Positions 1-11,979 are shown, counted from the stretch's first letter. The stretch is DNA of 64,000 nucleotides from Typhlomys cinereus (GCA_023101885.1 JALPQD010000834.1:124001-188000), one strand, 5' to 3'. Notes: a model not told the origin generated them from the letters alone. A program made the numbers and translations.

Positions 1-660
1 CCATTACTGAAGATGCAGCACAAATGGATCACAGAACATGGGCAAAAATATATCAACTGAAACTGGTCTAAAGATTGTCTTGCTGGATAGCTTACACAGT
101 ATCAAGGAATACTGTAGAGGCTGTTGGGGGAGAGAAATAATCGTTAGCCTTATCAAGGGCATAAAATCTGTTGATGTAAATCGCCATGGCAACAAATAAC
201 CACCAGTGTAATTAGTGGCATAAGTACCAACAAGACAACCAACAACTTTCTGATTGGACTGAAGGCCCACTTGTCAGAGTGGTACTGTTACTGTAAACTA
301 GAGCAAGAACCTAAAAAAAGGAGGGGAGGAATACATCAATAGGAAAGACAGACAATAAACTTATAAGTAGGAAAACAGTATATCCAACTGCTCTGTAGGT
401 AGCTGTTATTATACTCATAGAATGGGAACTTACAGTGGAATTTTCTGGGTCTAAAGCTGAGTGAGTGAAGGGAAATGCACATATCAGTGGGGTGGCCGTA
501 AGAGAGGTAACTAGATATCCTATGGAGACCTGAGCCCCCACAGGAGTAGACGATCCAGAGTGAACCCTGGGGTCCATAGAAGCATATAGGCAGAAGGGTG
601 CGAGGAAGGGAAGCTGGCATGAATTCTCAATTTGCTTGTACATGTAGAAAAAAATTAAAA
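1..660 (+). repeat. Chimeric L1-tailed interspersed repeat, copy A
   Basis: This stretch aligns by eye with 41575-42528. The shared 5' module (about 1-420) contains no L1 ORF2 sequence I recognise. The final part (about 530-655) matches the L1-like 3' tail of copy B and ends in an A-rich tail, so the element reads on the plus strand. Copy A lacks a block of about 370 bp of the L1-like 3' UTR that copy B has, and carries about 110 bp of other sequence instead. The left end is cut by the window. I do not know the family name. It could be an older L1 subfamily with an unusual 3' UTR, or a non-autonomous chimera. Confidence 0.6.
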
Positions 661-1254
661 AGAAGAGAAAGGAAAGAATGATTTTAGCTGTGAATATACC
701 TCCAGACCTTTCCTGCTGCGTTTACATTGATCTAGAGACACAACTGTGCTTGAGCATGTGGGAATATGTGAAAAACCAAACTTGTAATCAGCATTTTCTT
801 TTTTCATCACAATATGCTACAGAGATTTTTTTTTCCATTTTGGTGGTGATATTGTTGTCTCTCAGCAAGTGTTCAGCAAATGTTCTACTACTGATCAATC
901 CCCCAGTCCCAAAGTAAACATTTTCCATGTTTTTTTAATCATAATTTCATCATTACCACAACAAGATAATTGAATGCATAGAGGTATTGGGTTTTCTTCA
1001 TAAAAGCATGATGGTGAAGACATTTGAAAATTCCATTGGCTTGGTTTAGGTCAAAATGAGCTTCTGACAAGATATCAGAACATCAACTAGGAATGCTAGA
1101 AGATGAAATGTTTATGATCACAATCAGGCAAAAAATAAAAAAATACACAGGATCCTTGTATCATGGATAAGCAAGGTCCTCTGAAAGAATAGAATTCCAC
1201 AATGACATAATCACAGGGATGGGGAGAGGGGCTTTTGTAGCTGCCCCCCAGCAA
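661..1254. other. Stretch without recognised feature
   Basis: AT-rich sequence with no repeat family or gene that I recognise. The short frame at 678-917 has no motif and ordinary composition and is not called. It separates two plus-strand L1-like 3' ends. Confidence 0.4.
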
Positions 1255-1805
1255 GGGCTTAATGGAGATCTGTGAGCAACAATACTAAGAATTCTGCTTC
1301 CTACTTGCAGAAGAAGGGGCGGCAAGATTGTAAGAGTCTAAAGATGGAGAGGACCAATGATATGCAAGATACTCCACACAAGTTAGGGCTGTAGTAGCCA
1401 TAATCAGACTTTGCCTGACCTGCATAATGATTGACATGTCAACGACCTCCCAAAGTCTAGCATAGATCACAGACAGTAGGATCCTTAGAGGGAAGGGATT
1501 AACAGTCATAATAGAGTTCCCATACTAATGGGGAGTCCAAGAAAGGGCCCCAAGCTATGCCACTGAGTCCTTACACCTCACAAGGGTAAAGGACTCAGAG
1601 GGAGGTTTGGCATTCACACAAAAGGATGTTCCAGGGAATGGGAGGGGGTAAGGGGAAGGCACTGGAAGAAGGGAGGGAGGGAGGTGAAAAGAAAGGGAAA
1701 AGGGGGGGGGGCTAGTGCAAGGGGGGACTGTGGAGGGGTGGAGAGGGGGGAGAGGACCAGGTTATCTATTGAATTTGTATAATTGGGGAAAAATTAAATA
1801 ATTAA
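1255..1805 (+). mobile_element. L1 3' UTR fragment, 5'-truncated
   Basis: This matches the distal 3' UTR of the L1s at 13550-14035 and 37851-38680 in order: the gene-like stretch ending near 1510, then the purine-rich G-run block (about 1620-1760), then the terminal GTAT..TTGGGG block and an A-rich end near 1800. No ORF2 sequence is present, so this is a short 5'-truncated insertion. The SINE at 1806 sits directly in or after its A-rich tail, a common landing place for L1-mobilised elements. Confidence 0.75.
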
Positions 1806-2080
1806 AATTTTTTTATTATTTATTCAATTGTGCACGTGTATGTGTGTGTGTGCGTGTATGTATATATATGTGTGTGGAACCACGGACGAATTCGGGAACC
1901 ACCATGGACCGCCTCCTCCTTGTTTACTCTGCCCCGGGATTCACAGGCTCCGCCCACCAGGACCAGAACCGCAGGCTGCCCCTGCTTCCGCCTGGCATCT
2001 ATACGTGGGGTCTAGGATCCGAACTCAGGACCTTCCACCTGCAAGGCAGAGGCTTAACCCCTGAGCCACCCCTCCAGCCC
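1806..2080 (-). mobile_element. Young B2-like tRNA-derived SINE
   Basis: Antisense copy. From left to right it shows the T-rich complement of the tail, a TG-rich stretch (1828-1876), the conserved body beginning GAACCACGGACGAATTC, and the complement of the tRNA-like head ending CTCCAGCCC at 2080. It is nearly identical to copies at 6436, 23515, 33693, 39833 and 44250, so the family amplified recently. Open frames in it are chance frames that recur in every copy. Confidence 0.9.
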
Positions 2081-2985
2081 CTAAATAAATTTTTTTAAAA
2101 AGAAAAAAAGTATTTTGCTTCCTCTCTTTCTAGAAATGACCTTTTCCTTCAAGTCTCCTTATGAGGCTGAGACAGTGTCTGAATGTTGTAGCATGAAATC
2201 CCCCCAATATGGAATCACTGAGTTCCAGCAAAGCCTGTGGCCAAAGTATTATCCTGCATTCATTAAGGTTGTGGAGTGAAAAAAGATGTCAGAAAGAGTA
2301 AAAGAAAAGAAACATGCTGCCAATGAGTTGAAAGATTTTGATAACTCTTCACTTCTCAGTTAAACTAGTTATTTTATTATTTCTTCACATTGACTAAATG
2401 ATGACTTACGCAAGAATCCACTGGAACGTATCTATTTCTTTACCTACTTACATCTAATTTCACAATTAGTTGTGGAAAGACTAGGGAAACTATAGGTAAC
2501 ATAGAGTTGGAAGTGGTAGAAAAATTTGTAAGAATATAAACTCTCAGAAGTGATGGGTATTTTCCAGAAATGTATGCAGGATAATGATCTGATTTTAAAG
2601 AGGGTTGTTTCTGACTTCAATTTACAAATTGCCACACTTTTAGTAATATTCCTGTGCTAAAGAAACCTGCAGGTAGACTTACGAAGACTTAAGGAAAAAA
2701 AGAATAGGACATATTTTGTTTTAGTAGTACATTTTAGCTGAAGCAATATAAGATTTTTGCTCCTGTGAAGTCTAGCACAAGCTAGTTAGAAAAACATTAA
2801 TTGTATCAGAACTTTGTCATGAGAATCATGAGCCTAAATGTCAGGAGAATTTTGTGTCCTAGTGTCTCCAGGGAAGAGGAAAAGGGCAGACAAAACCAGA
2901 AGAGCTACTTTAATGATAATATGCCCTTTTCAATCTGTGTGTCTTTTTGAAGTTATTCACTGCCTTCATTGTTAAATGTGTCCCA
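2081..2985. other. Stretch without recognised feature
   Basis: Non-repetitive-looking AT-rich DNA. I see no coding frame longer than chance and no repeat family I can name. Confidence 0.4.
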
Positions 2986-3400
2986 TGAAAGTTGTGTCAG
3001 CCCACTTTATTCCTTGAGTTCTCCTCTTAGTCCATGTTGTGCTAGTAGAACCAAGTACTACCGACCAAGCAACTGATAAGGAATTAAAATGTAGACCAAA
3101 GAAATCTGAAGTCTGAGGAGTTCAGGATGAAGATACTGACAGCTTTCTTTTCTGGTTCCAACATGGCTTACTGTGCTCTCAGAAAAGTGCTGTGTTCTCA
3201 TGCGGGAGAAGGTAGATGGGGCAGAGTAGAGTTTGCTCCTGAAGCTTTTTTTATACTATAATTTAATATCCATTCCTGATACCAGAGACAATTCCAGCAC
3301 CCAGAACTACCTCCCAACATGGTCACATGGGAGATTATGTTTTCAGCACAGGATTTGGGGAGACGTATTTGGACCATAATAGTCCTGTGGCACTGAGTCT
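2986..3400 (-). repeat. Old MaLR-type LTR-like fragment
   Basis: The order of phrases resembles the complement of a MaLR-type solo LTR: an A/T-rich start, a region recalling the stop-and-poly(A) half, then a segment near 3290-3385 of the type found at the LTR start, including a GGGGAGACRTATTTGGACC-like string. It is heavily diverged, no terminal TG/CA is clear, and the exact subfamily is not assigned. Confidence 0.4.
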
Positions 3401-3689
3401 ATATTGTATCTTCTAAGTTCCTGATTTGTACCTCTGGGGGTCAGGCTCATGCTAGAGCAGCTTGGTTTAACTCTGGAGCCCAGGTCTAACCTCCATCTGC
3501 AGGAAAGTGAGCTTCCCATCTGGTGGTGGGCTCTCTCTCTCTGGATTTTATACTCTGCTTCACTGTGATTTCATTCACTAATGGTTCTGATTTCCAGTTC
3601 ACTTATTTTGTTGTGTTCTTTTTAATTATAAATCATGATTTTTGATGACTATGTAATCTTTCCTAATGTTAGATTGCTTTTTTTTTTTT
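3401..3689. other. Stretch without recognised feature
   Basis: Mixed sequence with a CT-rich spot near 3533-3542 and a T run near 3679-3690. Nothing I can assign. Confidence 0.35.
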
Positions 3690-3980
3690 TACCTCCAGAA
3701 ATACTTGGTTCTGACAATTAGATGCAGGGCCCTTTGTGTCCTGGATACAAAGATAACCCCCCTATACTATGCCCCAGGCTCCAGGTCACCTGCTTGTCCC
3801 AGCTCTTCCCACCAGCCAGTCAGAGCAGCACCCTGTCTGCTCTCGGCTAGGGAAAGACCCTAGGCCATGCCCCAAGTTCCAGGTGATCTGCGCAACAATT
3901 AGAGCGCAGTCCTTTCCACATAGGACTCGGACCTCCTGCTCCTCAGAATTCAACAGAGTCCAAAGAAAACCCAAGCAAAG

Positions 3981-6044
3981 ATCTTTTTTTTTTTTTATTT
4001 CAGCTCATACAAACTTATTAGGTACACCAGTTCCCTCCCTCCCTCCTCCTCCCCCCGTAACCCCTGCTCCCCCTCCCCACCCTTCTCCCTCCCCATCCCC
4101 CAGTGCCTCCCACCCCAATTCCCAGAGAGTCCTTTCTTGTGCATGTCTGATTTTCCTCTGGGCCCTCCTCTCCGATGACATACAAGGACCCAGTGGCCTT
4201 TCCCGAACCCTTTCCCGTGTTCCCCTTAGGTATAGGAACACTGCTGTGGCTGCCAATCCTTTGCCTCCAAGGATCTTGGTGCCTTTAGCAGATGCTAGAC
4301 TTTGTGAGGTCAACAGTGTGTTGGACAATGCGCAGGGCATGCAAAGTCCAATTATGATTGCTTCAGCCCTAACTAGTATAGAGTATCTTACATATCATTG
4401 CTCCTCCCATTCTTTTGCTCTTACACTCTTACCGCCCCCTCTTCTGCAAATTTCCCTGAGCTTCAAGATGGGGAGAGACTAAGCTGGCCTAGTTCTAGGT
4501 GGTTGATATAGAGTCTCTGAAGTTCTGGATTGTGGTTTGTTGATTTTCTTTTGCAGTTTTGCTGCTCCTGCAATGCCCTTCACTCCATCCTGGTGGGCAT
4601 TGTATGTTACCCCCTGGCCAGAGACAAAAAGCTGTTAGAGTCTTGTGATAAAAGCACATTCAAAGGTAGATGTAATAAAAGTGGGAAACCACAGTGAGGG
4701 AGGGGTCTATCACCCATTTGCAAAATTGTTACTTTTTATCTGCCAGACTATATGCCCTCCTCTTCTGGTGAGATCACTCCCCCTCAGTAGTAAATGATCA
4801 GGAACAAAAGTCTGTGAACTTAATCAGATGTCTCATTACTTATTTGGGTCCTTGGTGGAGGCCTATTTTCCCTGCTGTAACATGGTCCCTTCTCTCCTTC
4901 TTTCTGGTGTGGCCCTCCTACCTCATCTCTCCTGTTCATAATCCTTGGAATTCCTGTCTCTAGGTGGGCTGGGTGGGTTTGGTACTAGGAGTCACCTATT
5001 AGGGAGTACATACGGCGCTTAATTTTCTGGGTCTGGGATACTTCACTTAATAGAATTGTTTCTAATGACATCCATTTCCCGGCAAATTCCAGTAATTCAT
5101 CATTTTTGATGGCTGAGTAGTACTCCATTGTATAGATGTACCACTATTTCCTTATCCATTCGTCAACTGTTGGACATTTGGGCTGATTCCATGACTTTGC
5201 TATTGTAAACAGTGCTGCTATGAACATGGTCGTGCTTGTGCTATCGAGGCGAACCTCTGCTGTATGGGGGGTTATTCCCAAAAGTGGAATAGCAGGGTCA
5301 TATGGCATTTCAATCTTTAATTTCTTTAAGAATCTCCAGACGGCTCGCCAGAGTGGCTGTATGAGCCTGCATTCCCACCAGCAATGTAGGAGAGTTCCCC
5401 TCTCTCCACATCCTCTCCAGCATTTGTCGTTGTTAGTATTGTGGATTTTTGCCATCCTGACCGGGGTGAGATGATATCTCAGGGAAGTTTTGATTTGCAT
5501 TTCCTTGATGGCTAAAGAAGTGGAGCATTTTTTAAGATATTTGTTAGATATTTTAATTTCATCCCTGATAAAGTTTCTTTGAAGTTCCAGGGCCCATTTT
5601 TGAGTTGGGCCACTAGTTTCCTTGGTGTTTAGTTTTCTAAGTTCTTTGTGCACTCTGGACAATAGAGCTCTATCAGATATGTGGTTAGTAAAGATTTTCT
5701 CCCATTCTGTGGGTTGCCTTTGAGCTTGTGTTACAATCTCTTTATCTGAACAGAAGCTCTTTAATTTCACAAGATCCCAACTGTTGAGAGTTGGTAGCAG
5801 TGACTGTGCCATTGGATGTCTGTTTAGGAACTGTTGGCCTAGCCCAATCAGCTCGAGGGAGTTCCCTATCCTTTCAACTATGGTTTTTATAGTCTCTGGC
5901 CTGATATCAAGGTCCTTGATCCATTTGGAATTAAGTCTTGTACATGGTGACAAGTACGGGTCCAGCTTTAATCTTCTGCATGTGGAGATCCAGTTTTGCC
6001 AGCACCATTTGTTGAAGATGCTGTTCTTTTTCTATTGGATTCAG
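3981..6044 (-). mobile_element. Young 5'-truncated L1
   Basis: A minus-strand L1. The poly(A) complement is at about 3984-3996, then the complement of the purine-rich 3' UTR (about 4020-4130), the rest of the 3' UTR to about 5010, then the end of ORF2. The element stops abruptly in the ORF2 C-terminal third at 6044. A 10-bp target duplication, CCAAGCAAAG, flanks it at 3971-3980 and 6045-6054. It closely matches the full-length L1 at 46239, so it belongs to the younger lineage. It landed in or next to the 5' region of an older L1. Confidence 0.9.
5144..6042 (-). pseudogene. L1 ORF2 C-terminal fragment
   Basis: The open frame covers roughly the last 300 residues of ORF2p: the region after the reverse transcriptase plus the Cys-rich C-terminal domain. 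The zinc-knuckle-like CWRGCGERGTLLHCWWEC pattern lies about 60 residues before the end. There are no internal stops from the truncation point to 5144. The frame stops at TAG where the full-length L1 has a different in-place stop and older copies read on through MWYIYTMEYY-like sequence, so the last few dozen residues are lost. It has no start codon of its own and no endonuclease or RT domain, so no autonomous activity is expected. Confidence 0.85.
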
Positions 6045-6435
6045 CCAAGCAAAGTTCTAAGGGACAAGCCTTACATCTGAAGTCCTCTAAAATCATCCTA
6101 TCACATGGGAGAGATTCTCCACATCCAGCTCAAAGATAAGGAAACCCTTTTTACCATCTTGTTCCTTTCAATTATTAGTTACTGTAGTTTAACTTTTCCA
6201 TATAGCCACCTCAAAATGTATACAACTTCAGATACTGTTCACCCTCACATATCACCAAGGTACTAAACCAAAAAAGTATACTACCATACGAATCTTTACT
6301 CCCTATTAACTAAACCTGAATTAATTGATGTACTAACAGTCTGATAGCCTCATCTAAGAAATAACAACAATACCAGACAAGCATACCCAACTCCAAGGAA
6401 AACACTAGTAATAACTGCTCAAGAGTAATAATACC

Positions 6436-6712
6436 GGGCTGGAGAGGTGGCTCAGGGGTTAAGCCTCCGCCTTGCAGGCGGAAGGTCCTGAGTTCGGATC
6501 CCAGATCCCACGTATAGATGCCAGGCGGAAGCGGGGGTGGCCTGCGCTTCTGGTCCTGGTAGGGCGGAGCCGGTGAATTCCGGGGCAGAAGGAGGTGGAG
6601 GCGGCCATGGTGGTTCACGAATTTGTCCGTAGTTCTACACATACACAGACACACACACACACAGACGCGCTCGCATGCACACAGTTGAATAAATAATAAA
6701 AAAAATTAAAAA
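6436..6712 (+). mobile_element. Young B2-like SINE with perfect target duplication
   Basis: This is the best sense-strand example of the young SINE. A pol III A box (TGGCTCAGGGG, 6448-6458) and B box (GAGTTCGGATCC, 6490-6501) lie in the tRNA-like head. A GC-rich body follows, then a short CA-repeat (about 6650-6662) and a tail with two AATAAA strings (6688-6693 and 6695-6700) followed by A-rich sequence. The 15-bp duplication AAGAGTAATAATACC is at 6421-6435 and 6713-6727. The tail layout recalls B2-class SINEs that carry a poly(A) signal, but no clear TCTTT terminator is visible. Confidence 0.95.
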
Positions 6713-6792
6713 AAGAGTAATAATACCAACTAACTCAGTTCAGTCAAAAACACACAGAAACTGAAAGAAGGTCTTAAGAGATAAAACAACAA

Positions 6793-7773
6793 TGCCCAGG
6801 TCACAGCGCAAATCCATGAGAAGCAAAAACCAAGAAAACAAATCTCCCACTGAAAGAAGTAAACTCATAATGATAGATTCCAACCAGAACAAATTCACAG
6901 AAAATAGCCAAGGAAGCATGATCATTACCATGATCAATACTATGAAAGAGGAAATCCGGGAGGAGTTAAATAACCGTATCAGCCATTTTGAACAGGAACA
7001 CAACAGACACTTGGAGGAGTTGAGAAAAACAGTTGAAGAAACAAAAATAGGCATAAAAAAGTTAAAACAGATTCAAGCAGAGTTTTTAAGATTCAACAGA
7101 GAGTCTTATCAGCAGAACTAACAAAGCAAAAAACAGAATTTCAGATATTGAAGACAAAGTGGAAGAACTAACAAGCTCAATGGAAGAGGTTGTTAAAGAC
7201 AAAAAGATACTTGAGAGGAATATTCAAGAGTTATGGGACACCTTGAAGAAGCCTAACATGTGCATTCATGGAATACCAGAACAAGAATCCCAAAATACCA
7301 CACCTGAGCAAATTTTTCAAATTATCATCAAGGAAAACTTTCCTCATCTAAAGAAAGAGAGGCCCATCCAAATACAAGAGTATTCTGCACCCCAAACAGA
7401 TATGACCAAAATAGAAACTCGCCACAGCAAATAATAATCAAAATCTTCCACATTCAAGACAAAGAAAAGGTTCTGAGAGCTTCAAGGGAAAAAACAAGTC
7501 ACATTTAATGAATGATTTTTCAATGGAAACAGTTAAATCAAGAAGAGCTTGGAGAGATGTACTTCAAGTATTGAATGAGCAAAAATGTCAATCCAGGCTG
7601 ATATACCAGGCAAAACTATCAGTCACGATCAAGGGGGAAGGAAAATTTTCCAACGCAAAGACAACTTGAAGGCTTACATGTCTACCAAACCAGGCCTTCA
7701 AAAAATGCTAGAAAAGATACTCAAGCTTGAAGAAAAGAACAAGCATATCTAGGAGAACAGAAGGGAAGTATAA
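6793..7773 (+). pseudogene. Degraded L1 ORF1 (old copy)
   Basis: Homologous to ORF1 of the L1 at 46639-47697. The ancestral start ATG is kept at 6792-6794, and the coiled-coil-rich N-terminal half is readable in the frame to 7121. A frame change leads into 7159-7434, which holds the end of the coiled coil and the start of the RNA-binding domain (NMCIHGIPEQE). The C-terminal domain follows in broken frames to about 7773. Multiple indels and stops make it non-functional. Its divergence from the 46663 copy marks an older insertion. Confidence 0.9.
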
Positions 7774-10700
7774 TACCACCAAAACCTAAAAGCCAAATAA
7801 TACACTTACAAAAGCCACTAAACATAAAAAGTATCTGGAATTGAAAGTAATTTCTCCATTATAACACTAAATGTCAATATAATTAACTCACCAATCAAAA
7901 GACACAGATTAAAAACTTGGATTAGAAATCACAACCCATCAATCTGCTATCTTCAGGAAACTCATCTCACCACAAAAGATAGGCATATCCTAAAAGTAAA
8001 AGGCTGGTCAAAAATTCTGCAAGCTAATGGAACTAGGAAACAGGCAGGGGTAGCTATTATGCTATCGGGCAAATTGGACTTCAAACCAAAAAAAATCATA
8101 AGAGACACAGATGGATACTACATTTTAGTCACAGGTACAATTCACCAGGAAGACTTCACAATACTGAATATATATGCACCGAATATGGGCTCCTCCACAT
8201 TCATTAAGCAAATGCTATAGCATCTATAGCAAGAAATCAACCCCAAAATGATAATTCTTGGGGATTTCAATATCACCCTTTCAACATGGGATAGATCAAC
8301 AGGGCAAAAACTTAACAGAGACACATTGGAACTTAATCAATCCCTTACTAAAATGGACCTTACAGATCTCTATTGAACTTTTCATCCACGCACCAAAGAA
8401 TACACATTTTTCTCAGCAGCACATGGAACTTTCTCCAAAATAGACCATATATTGGGCCACAAAACAAATCTCCACATATACAGGAAAGTTGAAATTCTAG
8501 CCTGTACCCTATCAGACCACATGGTCTAAAGTTTGACATCCACAAGAAAATACACTAACTTCTGGAAATTAAACACTATGATGCTGAATGAGAATTGGGT
8601 TCAGGAAGAAATCATAAAGGAAATTCAAGAATTCCTAGAAGCGAACAATAATGAAAATACAACTTATCAAAATCTTTGGGACACAATGAAAGCTGTCCTA
8701 AAAGGTAAGTTTATAGCTCTTAATGCCTATATCAAAAAATAGAAACATCACAAATAAATAACTTAACAATGCAGCTTAAAGTTTTAGAGACACAAGATCA
8801 ATCCGATCCCAAAACCAGCAGAAGAGAGAAGATCAGCAAAATCAGGGAAGAAATATCTGAAATTGAGATAAGGAAAACGATACAGAGAATCAACCAGTCA
8901 AAAAGCTGGCTCTTTGAAAAAATCAGTAAGACTGATACGCCCCTAGCTAAATTAACCAAAAGCAAGAGAGAGAAAATACAAATTAACAAAATTAGAAATG
9001 AAAATGAATTTATCACTACTGATAGCCAAGAAATTCAGAGAATTATAATGTCATATTTCAAAAACTTATTCTCTGTGAAATTTGATGACACTAAAGAAAT
9101 GGATGAATTCCTAAGTAAACACAACTTACCTAAATTGAATCAGGAAGTTGTGAATTACTTAAATAGTCCTATAACATATGAGGAAATCGATGAAGTAATC
9201 TCGAATTTTCCCACCAAAAAGTGTCCTGGACCAGATGGATTCAGCACAGAGTTCTACCAGACATTTAAGGAGCTAATAACACCAATACTCCTTAAACCGT
9301 TCCATTAAATTGTGAAGGACGGAACACTACCAAATTCTTTCTATGAAGCTAATGTCATCTTAATCCCAAAACCTAATAAAAATACACTTAAAAAAGAAAA
9401 CTGTAAGCCAGTCTCTTTGATGAACACAGATGCAAAGATTCTCAACAAAACCTTAGCAAATCAGATTCAAAAACATATCAAAAAGATCATTCACTGTGAT
9501 CAAATAGGTTTTTTCCCAGGCACACAAAGTTGGTTCAACATATACAAATCAATAAATGTAATTCACCATATAAACCAGTCCAAAGTCCAAGACCACATGA
9601 TATTCTCGATAGATGCAGAAAAAGCTTTTGCAAGATCCAACAACCTTTTATGATTAAAACCCTAGAGACAGTTGAAATACAAAGAACCTTTATCAACATA
9701 ACAAAAGCTTAGTGGCCTTCCTATATGCCCAGGATGAAAAAAGTGAAAAAAAAAACTAAGAGAAACAATTCCATTTACTATAGTCCCTAAAAAAATGAAA
9801 TACCTTGATATACACCTAACTAAGGAAGTAAGAAACCTTTACATGAAAACTTGAAAACCCTAAAGAAAGAAATTACAGAAGACACCAGAAGGTGGAAAGA
9901 CCTTCTATGTTCCTGGATTGGCACACTCAATACCATAAAAATGACCATCCCACTGAAAGTAATATACAGATTCAATGCTATACCAATCAAAATCCCAAAG
10001 CAAATTCTTTAAAGAAGTTGACCAAACAATCTCAAAATTTATATGGAAACACAAAAGGCCCAGGATAGCAAAAACAATCTTAAGTAACAAAAACTCTGCT
10101 GGAAGTATTACCATACCAAACCTTAATCTATACTACAAATCCATAGTTATAAAAACAGGCTGGTATTGGCTGCAAAATAGACACACAGATCAATGGATAA
10201 AGGTTGTGGACCCAGACATGGCCCACACAATTACAGCCATTTGATCTTTGACAAAGGGGCTCAAAAAATCCAATGGAAAAAGAACAGTATCTTCAACAAA
10301 TGGTGCTGGCAAAACTGGATGTCCACATGCAGAAGATTAAAACTGGACCCGTACTTATCACCATGTACAAGACTTAATTCCAAATGGATCAAGGACCTCA
10401 ATATAAAGCCAGAGACTATAAAAACCTTAGTTGAAAGGGTAGGGAACTTCCTCCAGCTGATTGAACTAGTCCAACAGTTCCTAAATGGAAATCCAATAGC
10501 ACAGTCAATACAACCAACACTCAATAGATGGGATCTTATGAAATTAAAGAGCTTCTGTTCAGATAAAGAGATTATAACAGGAGCTCAAAGGCAACCCACA
10601 GAATAGGAGAAAATCTTCACTAACCACATATGTGATAGAGCTCTATTATTCAGAGTGCACAAAGCTAAACACCAAGGAAACAAATGGCCCAATTAAAAAA

Positions 10701-11751
10701 TGGGCCTTGGAACTCAAAAAAATCTTTACCAGGGACAAAATTGAAATGTCTAACAACCTTAAAAAATGCTCCACATCCTTAGCCATCATGGAAATGCAAA
10801 TCAAAACTTCCCTGAGATATCATCTCACCCCGGTCAGGATGGCAAAAACCCATAATACAAACAACACCAAATGCTGAAGAGGATGTGGCAAGAAGGGAAC
10901 TCTTCTACATTGCTGGTGGGAATTCAGGCTTATACAACCACTCTGGCAAGCTGTCTGGTGATTCTTAAAAAAGTTAAAGATTGAAATGCCATATGACCCT
11001 GCTATTCCACTTTTGGGAATAATCCCCCATATAGGAAAAATTCACCTCAATGGCACAAGCACGATTGCCGTGTCCTTATCTGACCAATCTGGTAGAATAT
11101 GTCTCAGTTTGGAAAAGATAGATTAAAAGAAACATCTTTTAAGAAAGGGACATGGCTTTATTTAAGAGAAATAAGGAAAAATATGGGAATTGTCAGGCTT
11201 TGGTGTTTCTTCCCAGTTCAGGCCTAAAGCCTGTTCCCTGGGGAAGGTCACAGTAACCCCATGGGCAGGTGCTAGGAATTTCTTGGAATGTCACAATAAC
11301 GCCCATGAACAGGTGCTAAGCACTCTCTCCTAGGTAATTCAAGTTTTGCCCCTGGCAGGAAGAATTCTTCTGGGAATTAGGAATGCCTTTTACCTGCTCT
11401 TAGGTTTTTTTTGGGAATAGCTTCCTGCTCTCCAATCTAGAGAAGAAGCCTGATTTTTAACTTTAAGTCAAATTCTAAATAGAGATTTCTTGTCTAGTCA
11501 CTCACAATAAGTAGACTTGTTAGCCAGAATGTGTGCACTGATTTTAAAGAAATTAGAGATTAACTTCTAGAGTCTTAAAACAGGTGGGTAAAAACACACC
11601 TATGTACCAACTCAGAAATTCCAGAAGTATAAGACTTGCTCTCAGTTCACTAGAACTTTAAAAGAAACTGTGATACCCTCTTACCCTGGCTGAAGGCCAA
11701 GGAAGAGACCATCATGCCAGAAAGTCTAGATGCCAAGACTGTCCCCTGGAG

Positions 11752-11979
11752 ATGGTACTTGCAATCCAAACTGGGAGTATCCGTGTCAGAAGCAAAGGTG
11801 GCCGTGTCTTCCCTTTCTCAAACAGCACTCTTATGAGAAATCACAGAGATGGACCATTCGAGTGCACTCCCACCAATGATCGCCTCTGCCCCGAAAGAGA
11901 CACCCTTGGCATATGGGGACTGACAGTTTGGACCCCAGGTTTGGAGAATACATGGTTCACAGATGGGTCATCTAACTGA
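11752..11979 (+). pseudogene. Possible retroviral pol (RNase H) trace
   Basis: A short open frame ending in TWFTDGSSN, where TDGS (codons at 11959-11970) is the pattern found at the start of retroviral RNase H. A stop follows at once (11977-11979). Just downstream, 12046-12090 can be read as a hydrophobic stretch rich in Ile and Leu that might be the end of an env membrane segment, but env identity is not supported beyond hydrophobicity. The jump from one to the other implies a large internal deletion. This reading rests on a very short motif. Confidence 0.35.

Larger units (their letters stand above)
3690..6435 (+). mobile_element. Probable 5' leader of the old L1 (split by a later L1)
   Basis: The plus-strand DNA at about 3690-3980 and 6055-6435 becomes continuous once the minus-strand L1 at 3981-6044 is removed, and it runs directly into L1 ORF1 at about 6793. 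By position it may be the 5' UTR of the old L1, but it shows no resemblance to the CpG-rich monomers of the younger L1 at 46251-46549. It could equally be flanking DNA of a 5'-truncated element. This assignment is inferred from position only. Confidence 0.35.

Noticed and set aside
3769..4482. 237-residue plus-strand frame rich in Pro and Ser
   Set aside because: It starts in flanking DNA, crosses the L1 boundary and runs through the complement of the purine-rich L1 3' UTR. The Pro-rich part is just CT-rich sequence.
6448..6501. Functional tRNA gene
   Set aside because: A and B boxes are present, but the sequence does not form a cloverleaf with a CCA-compatible end and occurs in many near-identical copies with tails. 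It is the SINE head.
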